Of a stretch of DNA of 64,000 nucleotides, positions 53,682 to 63,748 are shown one piece after another. Origin of the DNA: JAMZMI01 sp049115715 (GTDB lineage: Bacteria; Bacteroidota; Bacteroidia; Cytophagales; Cyclobacteriaceae); the NCBI GenBank assembly GCA_049115715.1, contig JAGDZQ010000034.1:62001-126000 (forward strand). The letters run 5' to 3'. The number at the start of each line of letters is the position of its first letter. The stretch's first letter is position 1. The notes beneath the pieces were generated by a model. That model did no database searches. It was not told the origin of the DNA and worked only from the letters and a program-made list of their open reading frames with translations. Both the position numbers and the translations under genes were made by a program.

Positions 53682-55133
53682 CTAAGCGTTGTAATAATCT
53701 GAAACAGCCTTACGCCCTCCTCGTTGGTACTTCCACAAATAATCGCCAGTTTTCTTCACACACTTTTTGCCAAAGTGATGGGGCAATACAGAAACCAACG
53801 GGTAGCCTGTTTTGCCTTCATACATTTCCAAGTGCCTTAAAAACTTCTTTTCTGTAATCACGCTGGTGTCGTTTCCTCCAATGTGATCCAGATTTATGAC
53901 ACGACCGGGTGCAGATTGTGTGCTTACCTTGTAGTGAGAGGAAACTCTTCCTTCCCAATCATATTCGTCGCGTAACCAAATATCATTGGTTCTAATAGTA
54001 TCGCAATGTTTGACGAAAAATATATCTGGAACATGAAACTCCATTTCCAAAGTTGGGTCGATGTTTTTGGCTGCTCTGTACAATTCTTTGTGAATAAAAA
54101 GCATGTCTGATTTTCGATTATACGACATGTCAATTTTAAACTTACGCACGCCCATTTCATGAAACCTCCCTATTACCTCCGAAGCGTACTCGTAGATATC
54201 TGCGCTTGGGTTGAGGTAGCGAACGTCACTTGAACCTAACTTTTCTCCTCTGACATCCCAATCGCCTAGTAGGTTTGGTCTTTTCTGAGCTATCGTACTA
54301 GCTGCATGAATTTTAGGAAAACCAATCCATAAACCGGGCGTAAATCCTTTTTCGGAGATCATATCCATGGTCTTTCTGAAATCTGGAAATAAGCCTGGAT
54401 CAGGCTCCCATGAGCCAAAACCTGAATCGATTGACCCATCAGGGAAAAGTCCCCAGCCATGATCCAATGTCATTTTGCCCTTAGGGTAATCAAATTCGAT
54501 AAGCTTGTCTAAGTAGTCGGAAATGAATTGATGATTGAGTAAGCGAAAATGTTGTCTGGGTGCTTTGGATTGATACTTCTGCTCTACCCATGTACAGTAC
54601 TCAACATCAGACCAAAAACTTGGATGATTATCTAATGGCTGGATTCCCAGACGCTCCATCATTTCTGAATTATATCTTTTCCAAGCGCGTTCTCCATCGC
54701 CTGTTTCATCAATGTACAACTCTTGCCCCGGAGGAACTGTAACGGTGAGTGTGTTCACTCCATCGAAGCTGAAAGTAGAGTTTTCAAACCCAAGATTGGT
54801 CGTAAAACCTATAAGCTTACCTTCTGCATCGACGATCAAAGGAGAGCCTGACATTCCGGAGGCACGTATAGTAAACGGGTTATGGGAAAAGGCATTTTCT
54901 CGATAGTAGTGGCTTCCTCCTCCATTTGGGTGTCCATCTAAAATGCTGTGATATGGACAAAAAAGAGGGGCTTTCACTGTGAACGTTTGTTTCTCAACGG
55001 TCTCTCCATTATTTCTTAGCACCTTTTTGCCACTATTAGCAGTCTGAGAAATACTTCCAAATGTTTGGGGAGCCAGTCCGCCTAGTGCCAGACCAAGACC
55101 CGCTTTTCGTATGAAATTTCTACGCTTATTCAT
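53682..55133 (-). CDS. clan GH-D-like (GH36/27-like) alpha-galactosidase candidate
   Basis: The 483-residue protein starts with a Tat-like signal (NKRRNFIRKAGLGLALGG). A beta domain is followed by a barrel with MTLDHGWGLFPDG, FTPGLWIGFPK and the likely nucleophile Asp335 in VRKFKIDMSYNR, as in GH36 enzymes. The final part has LPHHFGKKCVKKTGDYLWKY. It is shorter than usual GH36 (about 700 residues), so it may be a distinct branch. Action on alpha-galactose is inferred from the motif. It lies between the GH95-like gene (239-bp spacer) and the GH2 gene. Confidence 0.6.
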   Translation of the reverse strand: MNKRRNFIRKAGLGLALGGLAPQTFGSISQTANSGKKVLRNNGETVEKQTFTVKAPLFCPYHSILDGHPNGGGSHYYRENAFSHNPFTIRASGMSGSPLIVDAEGKLIGFTTNLGFENSTFSFDGVNTLTVTVPPGQELYIDETGDGERAWKRYNSEMMERLGIQPLDNHPSFWSDVEYCTWVEQKYQSKAPRQHFRLLNHQFISDYLDKLIEFDYPKGKMTLDHGWGLFPDGSIDSGFGSWEPDPGLFPDFRKTMDMISEKGFTPGLWIGFPKIHAASTIAQKRPNLLGDWDVRGEKLGSSDVRYLNPSADIYEYASEVIGRFHEMGVRKFKIDMSYNRKSDMLFIHKELYRAAKNIDPTLEMEFHVPDIFFVKHCDTIRTNDIWLRDEYDWEGRVSSHYKVSTQSAPGRVINLDHIGGNDTSVITEKKFLRHLEMYEGKTGYPLVSVLPHHFGKKCVKKTGDYLWKYQRGGRKAVSDYYNA

Positions 55134-55372
55134 ATTATCGATGATTTTCTTTTCTGATTTTTAAGGATAAGTTTAATAGGTTCTCGTACCGCCACTTCCG
55201 ACCTACACCAGACCGCTCCACATTTGGACGGTTTAACTTTATTGTTTTTGAAGTTCTTATTTAAAACATTTGAAGGGACACCCAACAATATACTTTGATC
55301 TATTTTGCTGATCAATGATAAAAGCAAACCCAACCAGAAGGCCTTCTGAAAGTCTAGTGTCACCCCAGGCAT

Positions 55373-57763
55373 TTATCTTTTTTTAGCCACCACATTTTCC
55401 TTCCTGTTTTCAGGACTTACTTCCAAAATCTGGAGTTTCCCTGACCTTATTTTTCCTTCAACAATGGTTTCTTCGGGAGCAAATAGTTTAAAGTCGCAAT
55501 CCCAATCTTTGGGCCAAGAAGGCATAAGCATCAATCTATTCTCAAGTGTCTGCAGGAGCATTTCCTGAAGGCCTACCGAACCTGTTCCTCCCCAATTATG
55601 GTCAGGAACCCAATCATATCCCGGCCCCCAAAAAGATGGAAAACGAAATGGGCCATCATCTAAAGTCTTTAGCGTCAGGGCGGCTGCTTTTTCTGTAATA
55701 CCCATTCTTGCAAAAGCGACATTGCCATTGGTCCAGCTATCGACGATTTCCCAGGCTTTGGGTGTCTGCCAAGTGTCCCAGTGCTCGTAGGTGTTGTGAA
55801 CGTACTCCATCTCCTCATCCCCTATTTCAATTCGGTTAAAGGGAAACATAGGATAATTAATGTAGAGCTCAGTTTTTTTCCACCATGAATATGCCACACT
55901 TTTTCCGGGAGGAATAACTGTGTCTCCGTCAATTTGATCCAAGTGAAAATCAGGGATTGTTTTTTGAATCCTTTTAAGGTTCTGAGAACCTCCGAAAAAC
56001 TCGTCTTGCCACTCGCTTGATAGCTCAAGAGCTCCTTGAACAACTGCTTGTAAGCCTGCCACATCAGGAACCGGATTACTCACATAATAGTGTGATTCAC
56101 AAGCGGAGGAAGGGAATATAATCAACTTACCGTTTTCATCGTACTCTTTATAATTCGCATTGAACTTGGCTTTATGTCGATAGTAGTTATCGAAGAAATC
56201 TATCGTTCCTTTCACTATTGGCAGCCATTTGGATATATCTCTACCCGAATAGCGATGGTATTCGAGAATCATGAATGAAAATTCTAGCATGGCTGTATGA
56301 TGATGGATGGTGCACCAGTTAGCAGAAAGTCCGGGTTCCATCCATGGTTGACGTTGGCGCCTTTCAATGTACACGGTATCAAAACCATAGTGCATAGGCA
56401 TGGGCAGTCCATACACTGTCCCGACTTCCTCAAACACCCAGCCCTCAAGACCGTAATGTTTCATGAGCCTTCGTTTGCCCACTTCTAATGTGCGTTCTAA
56501 GAAGTTGAACTGAGACTCCATGTGTTCAAAATCACCCCATTTAATCATTGGCCAGTAAACCCAACGTTGATTTTGCATGGTATAATTGCCACCACTCCAC
56601 GCACGCCAATCTGGATGAAAGGGAAATCTTCCGGCAACAAAACCAGGATCCGTACTCAAAAGCCCTCCATTGAACATTGTAGGATTCTCACCATAAGCAT
56701 TCAAAGCTGTCATGTATCTAAAGAGATTGTAATTTCTTCCCGCACGCCAGACTGAGTCTTTTTCATCTTTATCCGGGTTTAAAACAATATAGCTTCTATC
56801 CCAAAAACGTTTCCACCATTCCAGGTTCTCCTTCCAGGCTCTTTTATTTGATATGCTTTTTTCTATTTTGACCTTTTCTATTTCGTTCAACCAAGTCTCG
56901 CCCGAACCGCAATGACTGTTATGAAACCACATGGTCAGATCAAGGCTTTTCTTAAGTGTGTTGCTTTTGTATCTCCAGCCTGTATATTCGGTATCTCCAT
57001 ATTTCCCAAATGTCTTTTTATCAAATGTTATATCTGAACCTTCGAGTTGTCCACCCCATACGGCATCTTTAAGCGGATCATAAAACTTACCATAGTCATC
57101 TTCCATTCCAATCATTTGGTACATGTTCTTACTGGTGAGTTTTTCTTCGGGATTTACATGCCAAAATGAAAACTTGTTAGCCTCTTGCTTGAAATGATCT
57201 GGTTCTAATACTACTTCTTTAGCCCAACCACCAGTATCCCACCAGCCCCAACGGTCTTTTTCATTTTGGTCACCAATAGAAAGTGCACGTGATTGGGTTC
57301 TCCATGACTCATATTGTGCATAGTATGTGATGGGTATTTCTGACTCACATTCGACATGCACTCGTGGGCGCATAACATCAGCCCAAATTTTGAATTTTAA
57401 ATCTCCATGCTTCGGGTGCTTGGCAGAAATCTCAATTGAGCTTTCACTTAATACGAGTTCCTGCTTGAAGATAGTCGCACCGTCAAAAATATTTGGTTCG
57501 GTATAGATTCGTACTCGACCCAATTTTGGAAATCCATTGTATTCATCATGAACGCCACTTCGTTGCGCATAGATAAGTAGCTGATTATCCTCGACCCACA
57601 CATTCATACCAATGTCTCCTCCTCCTACCGGCATTGAGCCTGCGGCATTTTCGCTTTGACTTGTCCAGACTACATTGTAGAGATTCGGATAGTCCGCTTT
57701 CTGCGATAAGGCAGCTAAAGATAGAACTAGAAAAAGGACAGAAATCCAAAAAGAAATTCTCAT
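55373..57763 (-). CDS. DUF5703 / GH95-like (alpha/alpha)6 barrel glycosidase
   Basis: The 796-residue protein has a signal peptide ending at LAALSQ and the DUF5703-type start VVWTSQSENAAGSMPVGGGD, IGMNVWVEDNQLLIYAQRSG. A helical (alpha/alpha)6 barrel follows (FRYMTALNAYGENPTMFNGG, WCTIHHHTAMLEFSFMILEY), and then a beta domain (LQTLENRLMLMPSWPKDWDC). This is the architecture of GH95 enzymes, which act on alpha-1,2-L-fucose or alpha-L-galactose. It is the first enzyme gene after the SusC/D operon, separated by a terminator hairpin. Confidence 0.75.
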   Translation of the reverse strand: MRISFWISVLFLVLSLAALSQKADYPNLYNVVWTSQSENAAGSMPVGGGDIGMNVWVEDNQLLIYAQRSGVHDEYNGFPKLGRVRIYTEPNIFDGATIFKQELVLSESSIEISAKHPKHGDLKFKIWADVMRPRVHVECESEIPITYYAQYESWRTQSRALSIGDQNEKDRWGWWDTGGWAKEVVLEPDHFKQEANKFSFWHVNPEEKLTSKNMYQMIGMEDDYGKFYDPLKDAVWGGQLEGSDITFDKKTFGKYGDTEYTGWRYKSNTLKKSLDLTMWFHNSHCGSGETWLNEIEKVKIEKSISNKRAWKENLEWWKRFWDRSYIVLNPDKDEKDSVWRAGRNYNLFRYMTALNAYGENPTMFNGGLLSTDPGFVAGRFPFHPDWRAWSGGNYTMQNQRWVYWPMIKWGDFEHMESQFNFLERTLEVGKRRLMKHYGLEGWVFEEVGTVYGLPMPMHYGFDTVYIERRQRQPWMEPGLSANWCTIHHHTAMLEFSFMILEYHRYSGRDISKWLPIVKGTIDFFDNYYRHKAKFNANYKEYDENGKLIIFPSSACESHYYVSNPVPDVAGLQAVVQGALELSSEWQDEFFGGSQNLKRIQKTIPDFHLDQIDGDTVIPPGKSVAYSWWKKTELYINYPMFPFNRIEIGDEEMEYVHNTYEHWDTWQTPKAWEIVDSWTNGNVAFARMGITEKAAALTLKTLDDGPFRFPSFWGPGYDWVPDHNWGGTGSVGLQEMLLQTLENRLMLMPSWPKDWDCDFKLFAPEETIVEGKIRSGKLQILEVSPENRKENVVAKKR

Positions 57764-57904
57764 TACTCTTTAATAATTATTTGACCATAAAGGGCTAAGA
57801 AACCCATTTTGAGCTCGATACTTATGACCCTTAGTTTAATTGATGTAACCCTCAATATATTATTGAGGAAGATTGCTGTTCCGTTGAATAAAACAGCCTG
57901 TAAA

Positions 57905-57936
57905 AAGGTAGCCTGAAAGGTGTTTCAGGCTACCTT
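57905..57936 (-). terminator. rho-independent terminator after the SusC/D operon
   Basis: A perfect 14-bp inverted repeat (AAGGTAGCCTGAAA / TTTCAGGCTACCTT, 57905-57918 and 57923-57936) has a 4-base loop. On the minus strand it is followed by a T-run. It lies 20 bp past the end of the small lipoprotein gene, so it ends the SusC-SusD-lipoprotein transcript before the GH95-like gene. Confidence 0.92.
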
Positions 57937-57956
57937 ATTTCAAACTTGACAATAAG

Positions 57957-58430
57957 TTATTTAACGAAGCTGTTAATATTTATCGTCCAAACATTGGTTG
58001 TCTTTCCATCAGCGGCAATGACTTCATATTCAAAACTGGACTGACTGAAGTCCCCTGGGGTTCCTAAAACAGGAGCGTTTCCAACGGGCTCGATAATAGC
58101 CGCTACGGAAATATCCATGTAGGCCACCAGATTTGACAGTGTTATGTTGTTTCTTATCGAAGCAGGGAATGACTCGCTTTCGTCAGGAACAGCTATATCA
58201 CAATTCACAACTGTACTACCTTCGGGAATGTCAACGACGGTATTCATTTTGACAACCTCTAAGCGAGCAAAATCATTTGAATTATCTAACCAGCGATATT
58301 CAAAGTTTACACTCGAAATTTCCGCATCCTCGAATGCAGGCAGGTCATCCAACCCTTTCTCAAGACAAGAAAACATGCTTGCAGAGAGAAGGGTGATCAT
58401 TACTAATCTATATATGAATAAAGTTTTCAT
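57957..58430 (-). CDS. small surface lipoprotein (SusE/F-position, DUF5018-like)
   Basis: From the ATG at 58430 the protein has 157 residues; a frame start at 58457 overlaps the SusD stop and is less likely. The lipoprotein signal is LLSASMFSC. The mature part is beta-rich (ISSVNFEYRWLDNSND, VVNCDIAVPDESESF, FEYEVIAADGKTTNVWTINI) with a DUF5018-like ending. The position right after SusD suggests a surface glycan-binding or SusD-assisting protein. It is followed by a strong terminator. Confidence 0.7.
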   Translation of the reverse strand: MKTLFIYRLVMITLLSASMFSCLEKGLDDLPAFEDAEISSVNFEYRWLDNSNDFARLEVVKMNTVVDIPEGSTVVNCDIAVPDESESFPASIRNNITLSNLVAYMDISVAAIIEPVGNAPVLGTPGDFSQSSFEYEVIAADGKTTNVWTININSFVK

Positions 58431-58450
58431 TTTTTGAAATTTAATTAATG

Positions 58451-60178
58451 TTACCATCCTGGGTTTTGATCCAGATTTTCATTCAGCAAGCGCTGGGGTT
58501 CAGGAACCGGAAATAGGTATTTTCTGGTTGAAAAGACCGCCTCATTAGTTGTGGCATCCAATGGCAAATCAACAAGCTCAAACGATCTTCCATCTGTAGC
58601 TATTTCGATTGCTTTCAGCCCCTTATTGAGTTCTGGAATTATTATATCTCCGGCTTCTTTGCCCCAGCGAAGCAGTGACCAATACCTATCATTTTCATAA
58701 AAAAGCTCCACTCTTCTCTCTATTCGATAGTATTTCCAAGCATCATCTAAACTCAATCCTGTTGATAGCTCGGGGAGTTGCCCATGAGCGGAACGGGTCA
58801 TATTGATATACTGAAGTGCCGTGGCAGGGTCATTCAATCGCAGCATAACTTCAGAGTAGTTTAAATACGATCTACCAAGTCGTGCCATAAGATGATGGAA
58901 AGGAACGTTATCCCTCGCCCATAATTTCTGACCTTCAAACACTGATTTTCTGAAGTAGTAACCTGTTCGGGTCATTGACCAGTTACCTGATGCGTTCGAC
59001 TCCCAATGCATGTTTCCGCCTTTTCTGATAGTTACGAGATTTCCATAAAACTGCGAGGAGTCATGAACGATGGAGGTATAAAATCTAGCATCTCTGTTTT
59101 TATAAATGGCATCCGAAACATAGCCGCCATTATCCAAAAAATCTTGATAATAGCTGGTTTCATCCCATTTTTTCGCATCTCCGTCTTGATCAACAACTAA
59201 GTAATCGTCAACCAATTCTTGAGAAGGCCAAACCTCTGCCCAACCTTCAAATGATTCACTCAGCTTAGGGACTACCCAATCAAAATTCTTAGGTTCTGAA
59301 CAATTAGGAACAATTCTTTGCATAGGTGTCAATCTGAACTCGGTATTGTCTACGTGCCTGAAATAGCCCAGTATTACCTCACTTGAACCTATTGCACTGC
59401 CATAATCGGAGGTAAGCCCTCTGTAGTCTGAATCGAGGGAGTAACCTAAGGCAAATAGGTCTTCACTCGCTTTTTTTGAAACTTGGTAATATTCTGACTT
59501 TCCGCTTTCAATATACGCAGCTCCATGCAGAGCAACTTCGGCCAAATACGCAAGAGCGGCTCCTCGGGTCAACTGACCTGCTGGAGCTACCTCCGGCAGT
59601 CCTTCGGCTGCATCTTGAAGATCAGAAAGAATAAAATCATAAGTCTCTTTAATCGTAGATGACCTTGGAAGTTTAAAATCATCTTCTTCAGTCAGCACTC
59701 TTTCGATGATTATGTACTTGCCAAAAAGTCGTGCCCGGGAGTAATAAATCATGGCACGCAGCATTTTTGCTTGTGCAATTAGCTCTACCTTGAGTGCTTC
59801 AGTGATTTCAGAAGATTCCGTCACCTTTTCAATGGCGAGGTTACATTTTCTGATTATATGAAAAACATCCCATCCAGCATCAAAATTTCTATCTAATTGA
59901 TCCTTTTTTACGACGTTATTTCTCCTTGTGGCAATGTTATCGCTATAGTCATCGCTCCTAGTTCCGGGCGCACCATTAATGCCTAATGGATTCTTAACTA
60001 ACTCTACCATTATATCTCCATAGATATCGTAAATGAAAGCCTGAGCAATATTCGCATCGCTCCAAACATCTGCCTCAGAGTATTTGTCGAGGGGCTTTGT
60101 ATCCAAAAAGCTATCTGAACAAGAAAATAAGGTCAAGCTCAAAAGCAGTATTAGTATATTTTTTATTCCTTTTTTCAT
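58451..60178 (-). CDS. SusD/RagB family glycan-binding outer-membrane lipoprotein
   Basis: The 575-residue protein has a lipobox LTLFSC and the SusD start SFLDTKPLDKYSEADVWSD. Helical repeats include WDVFHIIRKCNLAIEKV and AKMLRAMIYYSRARLFGKYI. The C-terminus has RRVELFYENDRYWSLLRWGK and the end YLFPVPEPQRLLNENLDQN, both hallmarks of the family. It binds the glycan at the cell surface and hands it to SusC. Ten bp separate it from the SusC gene. Confidence 0.96.
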   Translation of the reverse strand: MKKGIKNILILLLSLTLFSCSDSFLDTKPLDKYSEADVWSDANIAQAFIYDIYGDIMVELVKNPLGINGAPGTRSDDYSDNIATRRNNVVKKDQLDRNFDAGWDVFHIIRKCNLAIEKVTESSEITEALKVELIAQAKMLRAMIYYSRARLFGKYIIIERVLTEEDDFKLPRSSTIKETYDFILSDLQDAAEGLPEVAPAGQLTRGAALAYLAEVALHGAAYIESGKSEYYQVSKKASEDLFALGYSLDSDYRGLTSDYGSAIGSSEVILGYFRHVDNTEFRLTPMQRIVPNCSEPKNFDWVVPKLSESFEGWAEVWPSQELVDDYLVVDQDGDAKKWDETSYYQDFLDNGGYVSDAIYKNRDARFYTSIVHDSSQFYGNLVTIRKGGNMHWESNASGNWSMTRTGYYFRKSVFEGQKLWARDNVPFHHLMARLGRSYLNYSEVMLRLNDPATALQYINMTRSAHGQLPELSTGLSLDDAWKYYRIERRVELFYENDRYWSLLRWGKEAGDIIIPELNKGLKAIEIATDGRSFELVDLPLDATTNEAVFSTRKYLFPVPEPQRLLNENLDQNPGW

Positions 60179-60188
60179 GATTCAATTT

Positions 60189-63100
60189 TTAAAATGTAAC
60201 ATTCAAACCAATCGCATACGTTTTTTGGATAGGGTAAGCAGCACCAGAAAATCCGTTCACGCTATTATCTTGATTAATCACATCTTCAGGATCAAAATAA
60301 TCTTTCACTTTGGAAGCCGTCAGCAAATTCACCCCGCTAACAAATACGTTGCAATTGTGTATAGCATCCACATTTTTCAAAACCGAGCTCTTTAAGTCAT
60401 AACCGACCCTCAATGTTTTCAATCGTATATACTTCGCGTTCAAAATAAAGTGATCAGAATCTAGCTGATTGTTTCCTCCGTTTGATTCTGAAACATGAGA
60501 TATTCGAGGAAAAAATGCATCTGTATTTTCTGGGGACCAATAATCTTTCTGAAAATCAAGGGTCATACTAATTGCTTCTCCTTTCTGATACCCCTTACCT
60601 ATGGCTGTGTACCTATCTCCAGTGCCTTGAACCAATCCAGACAATGACCAGCCTTTGTATCCGAGATTGAAGTTGAATCCGTAAGTGCCGTGTGGAAAGG
60701 TAGGCAAGCCAATCCGCCTTCTATCCTGATCATCAATTTTCCCATCGCCATTTACATCCTTGTAAGCTATGTCTCCCAATTGTGTCTCTGTTGATGCAAG
60801 TGGACGTGGAGAGTTTAGTATATCTTCTTCAGACTGAAAAAAGCCATCCGAAATATAAAGACCGCCATCAGAACCGTTGGTTCTTTGATAGAAATCTTTC
60901 TCGTGAGTTACACGCGTATATGGATTCTTCAAGGTTACTTCATTCTCGGTATCCAGTCGCTTCCATAACTGATTGAAAAAAGCATAATTAACTCCTAAAT
61001 TATATGAGAAGTCACCAATGCGATTTTTATGTACTAACCTAAACTCGAACCCTGCTCTTCGCTGCACAGAGTTTGATGATATCTGTGGCAGGTCTTTCCC
61101 TAGGGTAGCTGTATAATCAATGTCTGGACTCTGTAAATATCCGGAAGTTTTGTAGTAGAAATAATCAAAAGAACCTTCCAGCTTATTCTTAAGAAGACCG
61201 AAATCTAAACCGTAGTTAAGTGACCTTCTTTTAAACCAAGTAAGGGCATTGGGGTTGACAAGTGGCCCTTCTGAAAAGCCGTTCACCAAACTATTCCCAA
61301 TATTATAAGTGTTTGGCTCAAGGTTATAGACCGGTAAATATCCATGCCTGTTGACCCCATCTGTAAGACCAGTTGTACCGTAAGAGGCTCTTATCTTTAG
61401 CATGGAAATCACATTGCTTTCATAAAGCGACTCCATGAAAGGTTCATCCGAAACCACCCATGCTCCAGCTATAGCAGGGAAAAAACCCCACCGTTTTGAA
61501 GGAGAAAAATTATCATTGCCGTCATAACGAAAGCTAAACTGAAGAATATATCTAGACGCAAAATCGTACTGAAACCGGCCGACGTATCCTTCGTTGGCAC
61601 TATTAAAGGCACTACCATCGGTAGATTGACCATCTGCTGGGCCTGCAAAAATTTGATCCACAGAACTGGACAAAAAATCTCGCCTTGAAGCTTGAACTCT
61701 TTCGCCCTCCAACCAAATACGGTTGTAAGCCAAAGTAACATCCATACCATGATTGCCAATGTTTCGAGCATAGGAAACATTATAAATAAAGTCTATTTTA
61801 CTTTCAAATCCTGACTGAACGTCTAACAGGGGTTTGGAAACCGGATACACTGAGCCATCGGTCTCATACTGAGGTGCCAGAAGCTCCCACTTCTTAGTAT
61901 AACTATCACCATCACGATAGTTAGCCATCACGCCTGTAGACAACCCTTTTACCTTAGGAACCTGCCAATTTGCTTCAAGTTGAGTATTGATAAATTTTTG
62001 ACGTTCTTTTAGGTAACCTGCTCTTCGATCGTTCTGAGCCAAAGGGTGGTTTACTCCCTCAGCATAGGTACCATCTTCGTTGAAGGCTCTATTGAGCGGA
62101 ATATTTCTTGCCATATGGTTCCAAATAGTCCACTCTCCAAGAGCCGGGTTTCTGGTATTTTGCAGGCTTCCGTTCAGACTAAAACCTAGCTCAACTCCTA
62201 CCTTGGGAATACGGGTGCGGACATTACTTCTAATGTTCATCCTCTCAAGCGAAATCGCTTCAGATTTTAATAACCCTCCTTGCTCGAAATAACCAAGTGA
62301 CACATAAAAATCTGTTTGTTCACTACCTCCTGAGAGAGAAAGATTGTGCTTTTGCTCTTGTGCGTAATCTTTGAGGCTAAGTTTCTGCCAGTCTGTATTA
62401 GGATATGTATCCGGGTCAGATCCGGTTCTTATTACCTCAAGCTGTTCGGTGTTATAAAAGGGTTCTACTCCATCATATACTGTAGCTGCATTTTGAATTT
62501 GCGCAAACTCATACGAATTTAATCTCTTCGGTAAAACTGTCGGTTGGCTAAACTGCTGGTTAAATGAGTATTGAAGGTTAAGCTTACCTGATTGTCCTTT
62601 CTTAGTTTTAACCAAAACAATCCCGTTTGCTGCCCTGGAACCATAAACAGCTGTTGAAGAGGCGTCCTTTAAGAAGGTAATGGAAGCAATATCTTCCATA
62701 TTCAAGGAGACGAATGAATAATTGTCGTCTTCATCGAGAATTACCCCATCTATCACAAATAAGGGTTTTCCAGCACCTCGGATCGAAATATCGGGCACTT
62801 TGCCCAAACCTCCACCGCTGTTTTGAACAATTATACCAGGAATCTGTCCCTGAAGTGCTTGTGTAACGTTGGCAAAAGGAGTTTGCTGCAGTTCTTTCGT
62901 ATCTATTTTAGAAACCGCTCCAACAAGTTTTCTTTTTGTCGTAGTTCCATATCCGATAACCACTACTTCGTCCAAAGCCTCAGCGTTCTCCTTCATAGTG
63001 ATATCAACTATAGTTTGATCACCAACAAGTATTTCTTGGGAATCAAAACCTACAAACGAGAATACCAAGACTGATTCTTCGCTCTCTACAAACAGAGAAA

Positions 63101-63626
63101 ATTTTCCATCCACATCAGTTTGTGTACCGTTAAGTGTTCCCTTTTCCAGAATGGTGGCTCCTGGCAAAGGATCTCCTTCTGAATCTAAAACCTGACCACT
63201 TATCTTAGGTCCTTGATCTTGTTTGGCATTTGGCTCAACGTCTTCACTAGACACTTGGGTTGAGGTTTTCATAACCACAACTTGCCTGTCCGAAATGGAA
63301 TAGTCCAAGTTAGTTTTAGCCAATGCCTTATCTAATATTCTAGTAAGGCTTGCATTTTTGAGCTTAATTGAGATTTTTTTATCCTCATTCAGCACATCAT
63401 CTTTATAAAAAAAGATGTAATCACTTCTATTTTGAATCTCTTCAAAAAGTTGATCTAACGTAATATCCGAAACATCCAAGTCCAACTTCTGGGCATAAGT
63501 TGAGTTGGCATAGGAGTAGGTTATTGCAACACATGTAATAATGAGAAATGTCCTCATAATTTCGAAAGTCACACTTCTGCACGCAACGAATTGACGCAAC
63601 GTGCACTGCGTAAAATTTTTATACAT
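60189..63626 (-). CDS. SusC/RagA TonB-dependent receptor with STN signalling domain
   Basis: The 1145-residue receptor has a long signal region (MYKNFTQCTLRQFVACRSVT), then an STN domain (LDVSDITLDQLFEEIQNRSD). A carboxypeptidase-like beta domain follows (ISGQVLDSEGDPLPGATILE). The plug has the TonB box region DEVVVIGYGTTTKRKLVGAV and SIRGAGKPLFVIDGVILDED, and a 22-stranded barrel runs to the end (YPIQKTYAIGLNVTF). The STN domain indicates signalling to the FecR-type anti-sigma factor encoded just upstream. It imports the oligosaccharide released at the surface. Confidence 0.97.
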   Translation of the reverse strand: MYKNFTQCTLRQFVACRSVTFEIMRTFLIITCVAITYSYANSTYAQKLDLDVSDITLDQLFEEIQNRSDYIFFYKDDVLNEDKKISIKLKNASLTRILDKALAKTNLDYSISDRQVVVMKTSTQVSSEDVEPNAKQDQGPKISGQVLDSEGDPLPGATILEKGTLNGTQTDVDGKFSLFVESEESVLVFSFVGFDSQEILVGDQTIVDITMKENAEALDEVVVIGYGTTTKRKLVGAVSKIDTKELQQTPFANVTQALQGQIPGIIVQNSGGGLGKVPDISIRGAGKPLFVIDGVILDEDDNYSFVSLNMEDIASITFLKDASSTAVYGSRAANGIVLVKTKKGQSGKLNLQYSFNQQFSQPTVLPKRLNSYEFAQIQNAATVYDGVEPFYNTEQLEVIRTGSDPDTYPNTDWQKLSLKDYAQEQKHNLSLSGGSEQTDFYVSLGYFEQGGLLKSEAISLERMNIRSNVRTRIPKVGVELGFSLNGSLQNTRNPALGEWTIWNHMARNIPLNRAFNEDGTYAEGVNHPLAQNDRRAGYLKERQKFINTQLEANWQVPKVKGLSTGVMANYRDGDSYTKKWELLAPQYETDGSVYPVSKPLLDVQSGFESKIDFIYNVSYARNIGNHGMDVTLAYNRIWLEGERVQASRRDFLSSSVDQIFAGPADGQSTDGSAFNSANEGYVGRFQYDFASRYILQFSFRYDGNDNFSPSKRWGFFPAIAGAWVVSDEPFMESLYESNVISMLKIRASYGTTGLTDGVNRHGYLPVYNLEPNTYNIGNSLVNGFSEGPLVNPNALTWFKRRSLNYGLDFGLLKNKLEGSFDYFYYKTSGYLQSPDIDYTATLGKDLPQISSNSVQRRAGFEFRLVHKNRIGDFSYNLGVNYAFFNQLWKRLDTENEVTLKNPYTRVTHEKDFYQRTNGSDGGLYISDGFFQSEEDILNSPRPLASTETQLGDIAYKDVNGDGKIDDQDRRRIGLPTFPHGTYGFNFNLGYKGWSLSGLVQGTGDRYTAIGKGYQKGEAISMTLDFQKDYWSPENTDAFFPRISHVSESNGGNNQLDSDHFILNAKYIRLKTLRVGYDLKSSVLKNVDAIHNCNVFVSGVNLLTASKVKDYFDPEDVINQDNSVNGFSGAAYPIQKTYAIGLNVTF

Positions 63627-63650
63627 AATTTTGTCTTTAGGTTATTAATC

Positions 63651-63717
63651 TTGCCAGAATATTGTCCTGGCAATTTTGATTTTCATTGGTTGGAGAATGT
63701 TGGCTCATTCTCCGACC
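63651..63717 (-). other. two hairpins between the FecR-type and SusC genes
   Basis: TTGCCAG-N9-CTGGCAA (63651-63673) is followed by GGTTGGAGAATG-N6-CATTCTCCGACC (63688-63717, a 12-bp stem with one G-U pair). They fill most of the 122-bp spacer. Neither has a T-run on the minus strand, so they are more likely an mRNA processing or stability element than a terminator. Confidence 0.5.
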
Positions 63718-63748
63718 TCTTTTCTATTTGAGTTAAGTCATAGGCATA

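Noticed and set aside
55130..55372. 80-codon minus-strand frame between GH36-like and GH95-like genes
   Set aside because: It overlaps neighbours only at its ends, has no recognisable domain or signal and no family match I know; probably chance in a spacer.
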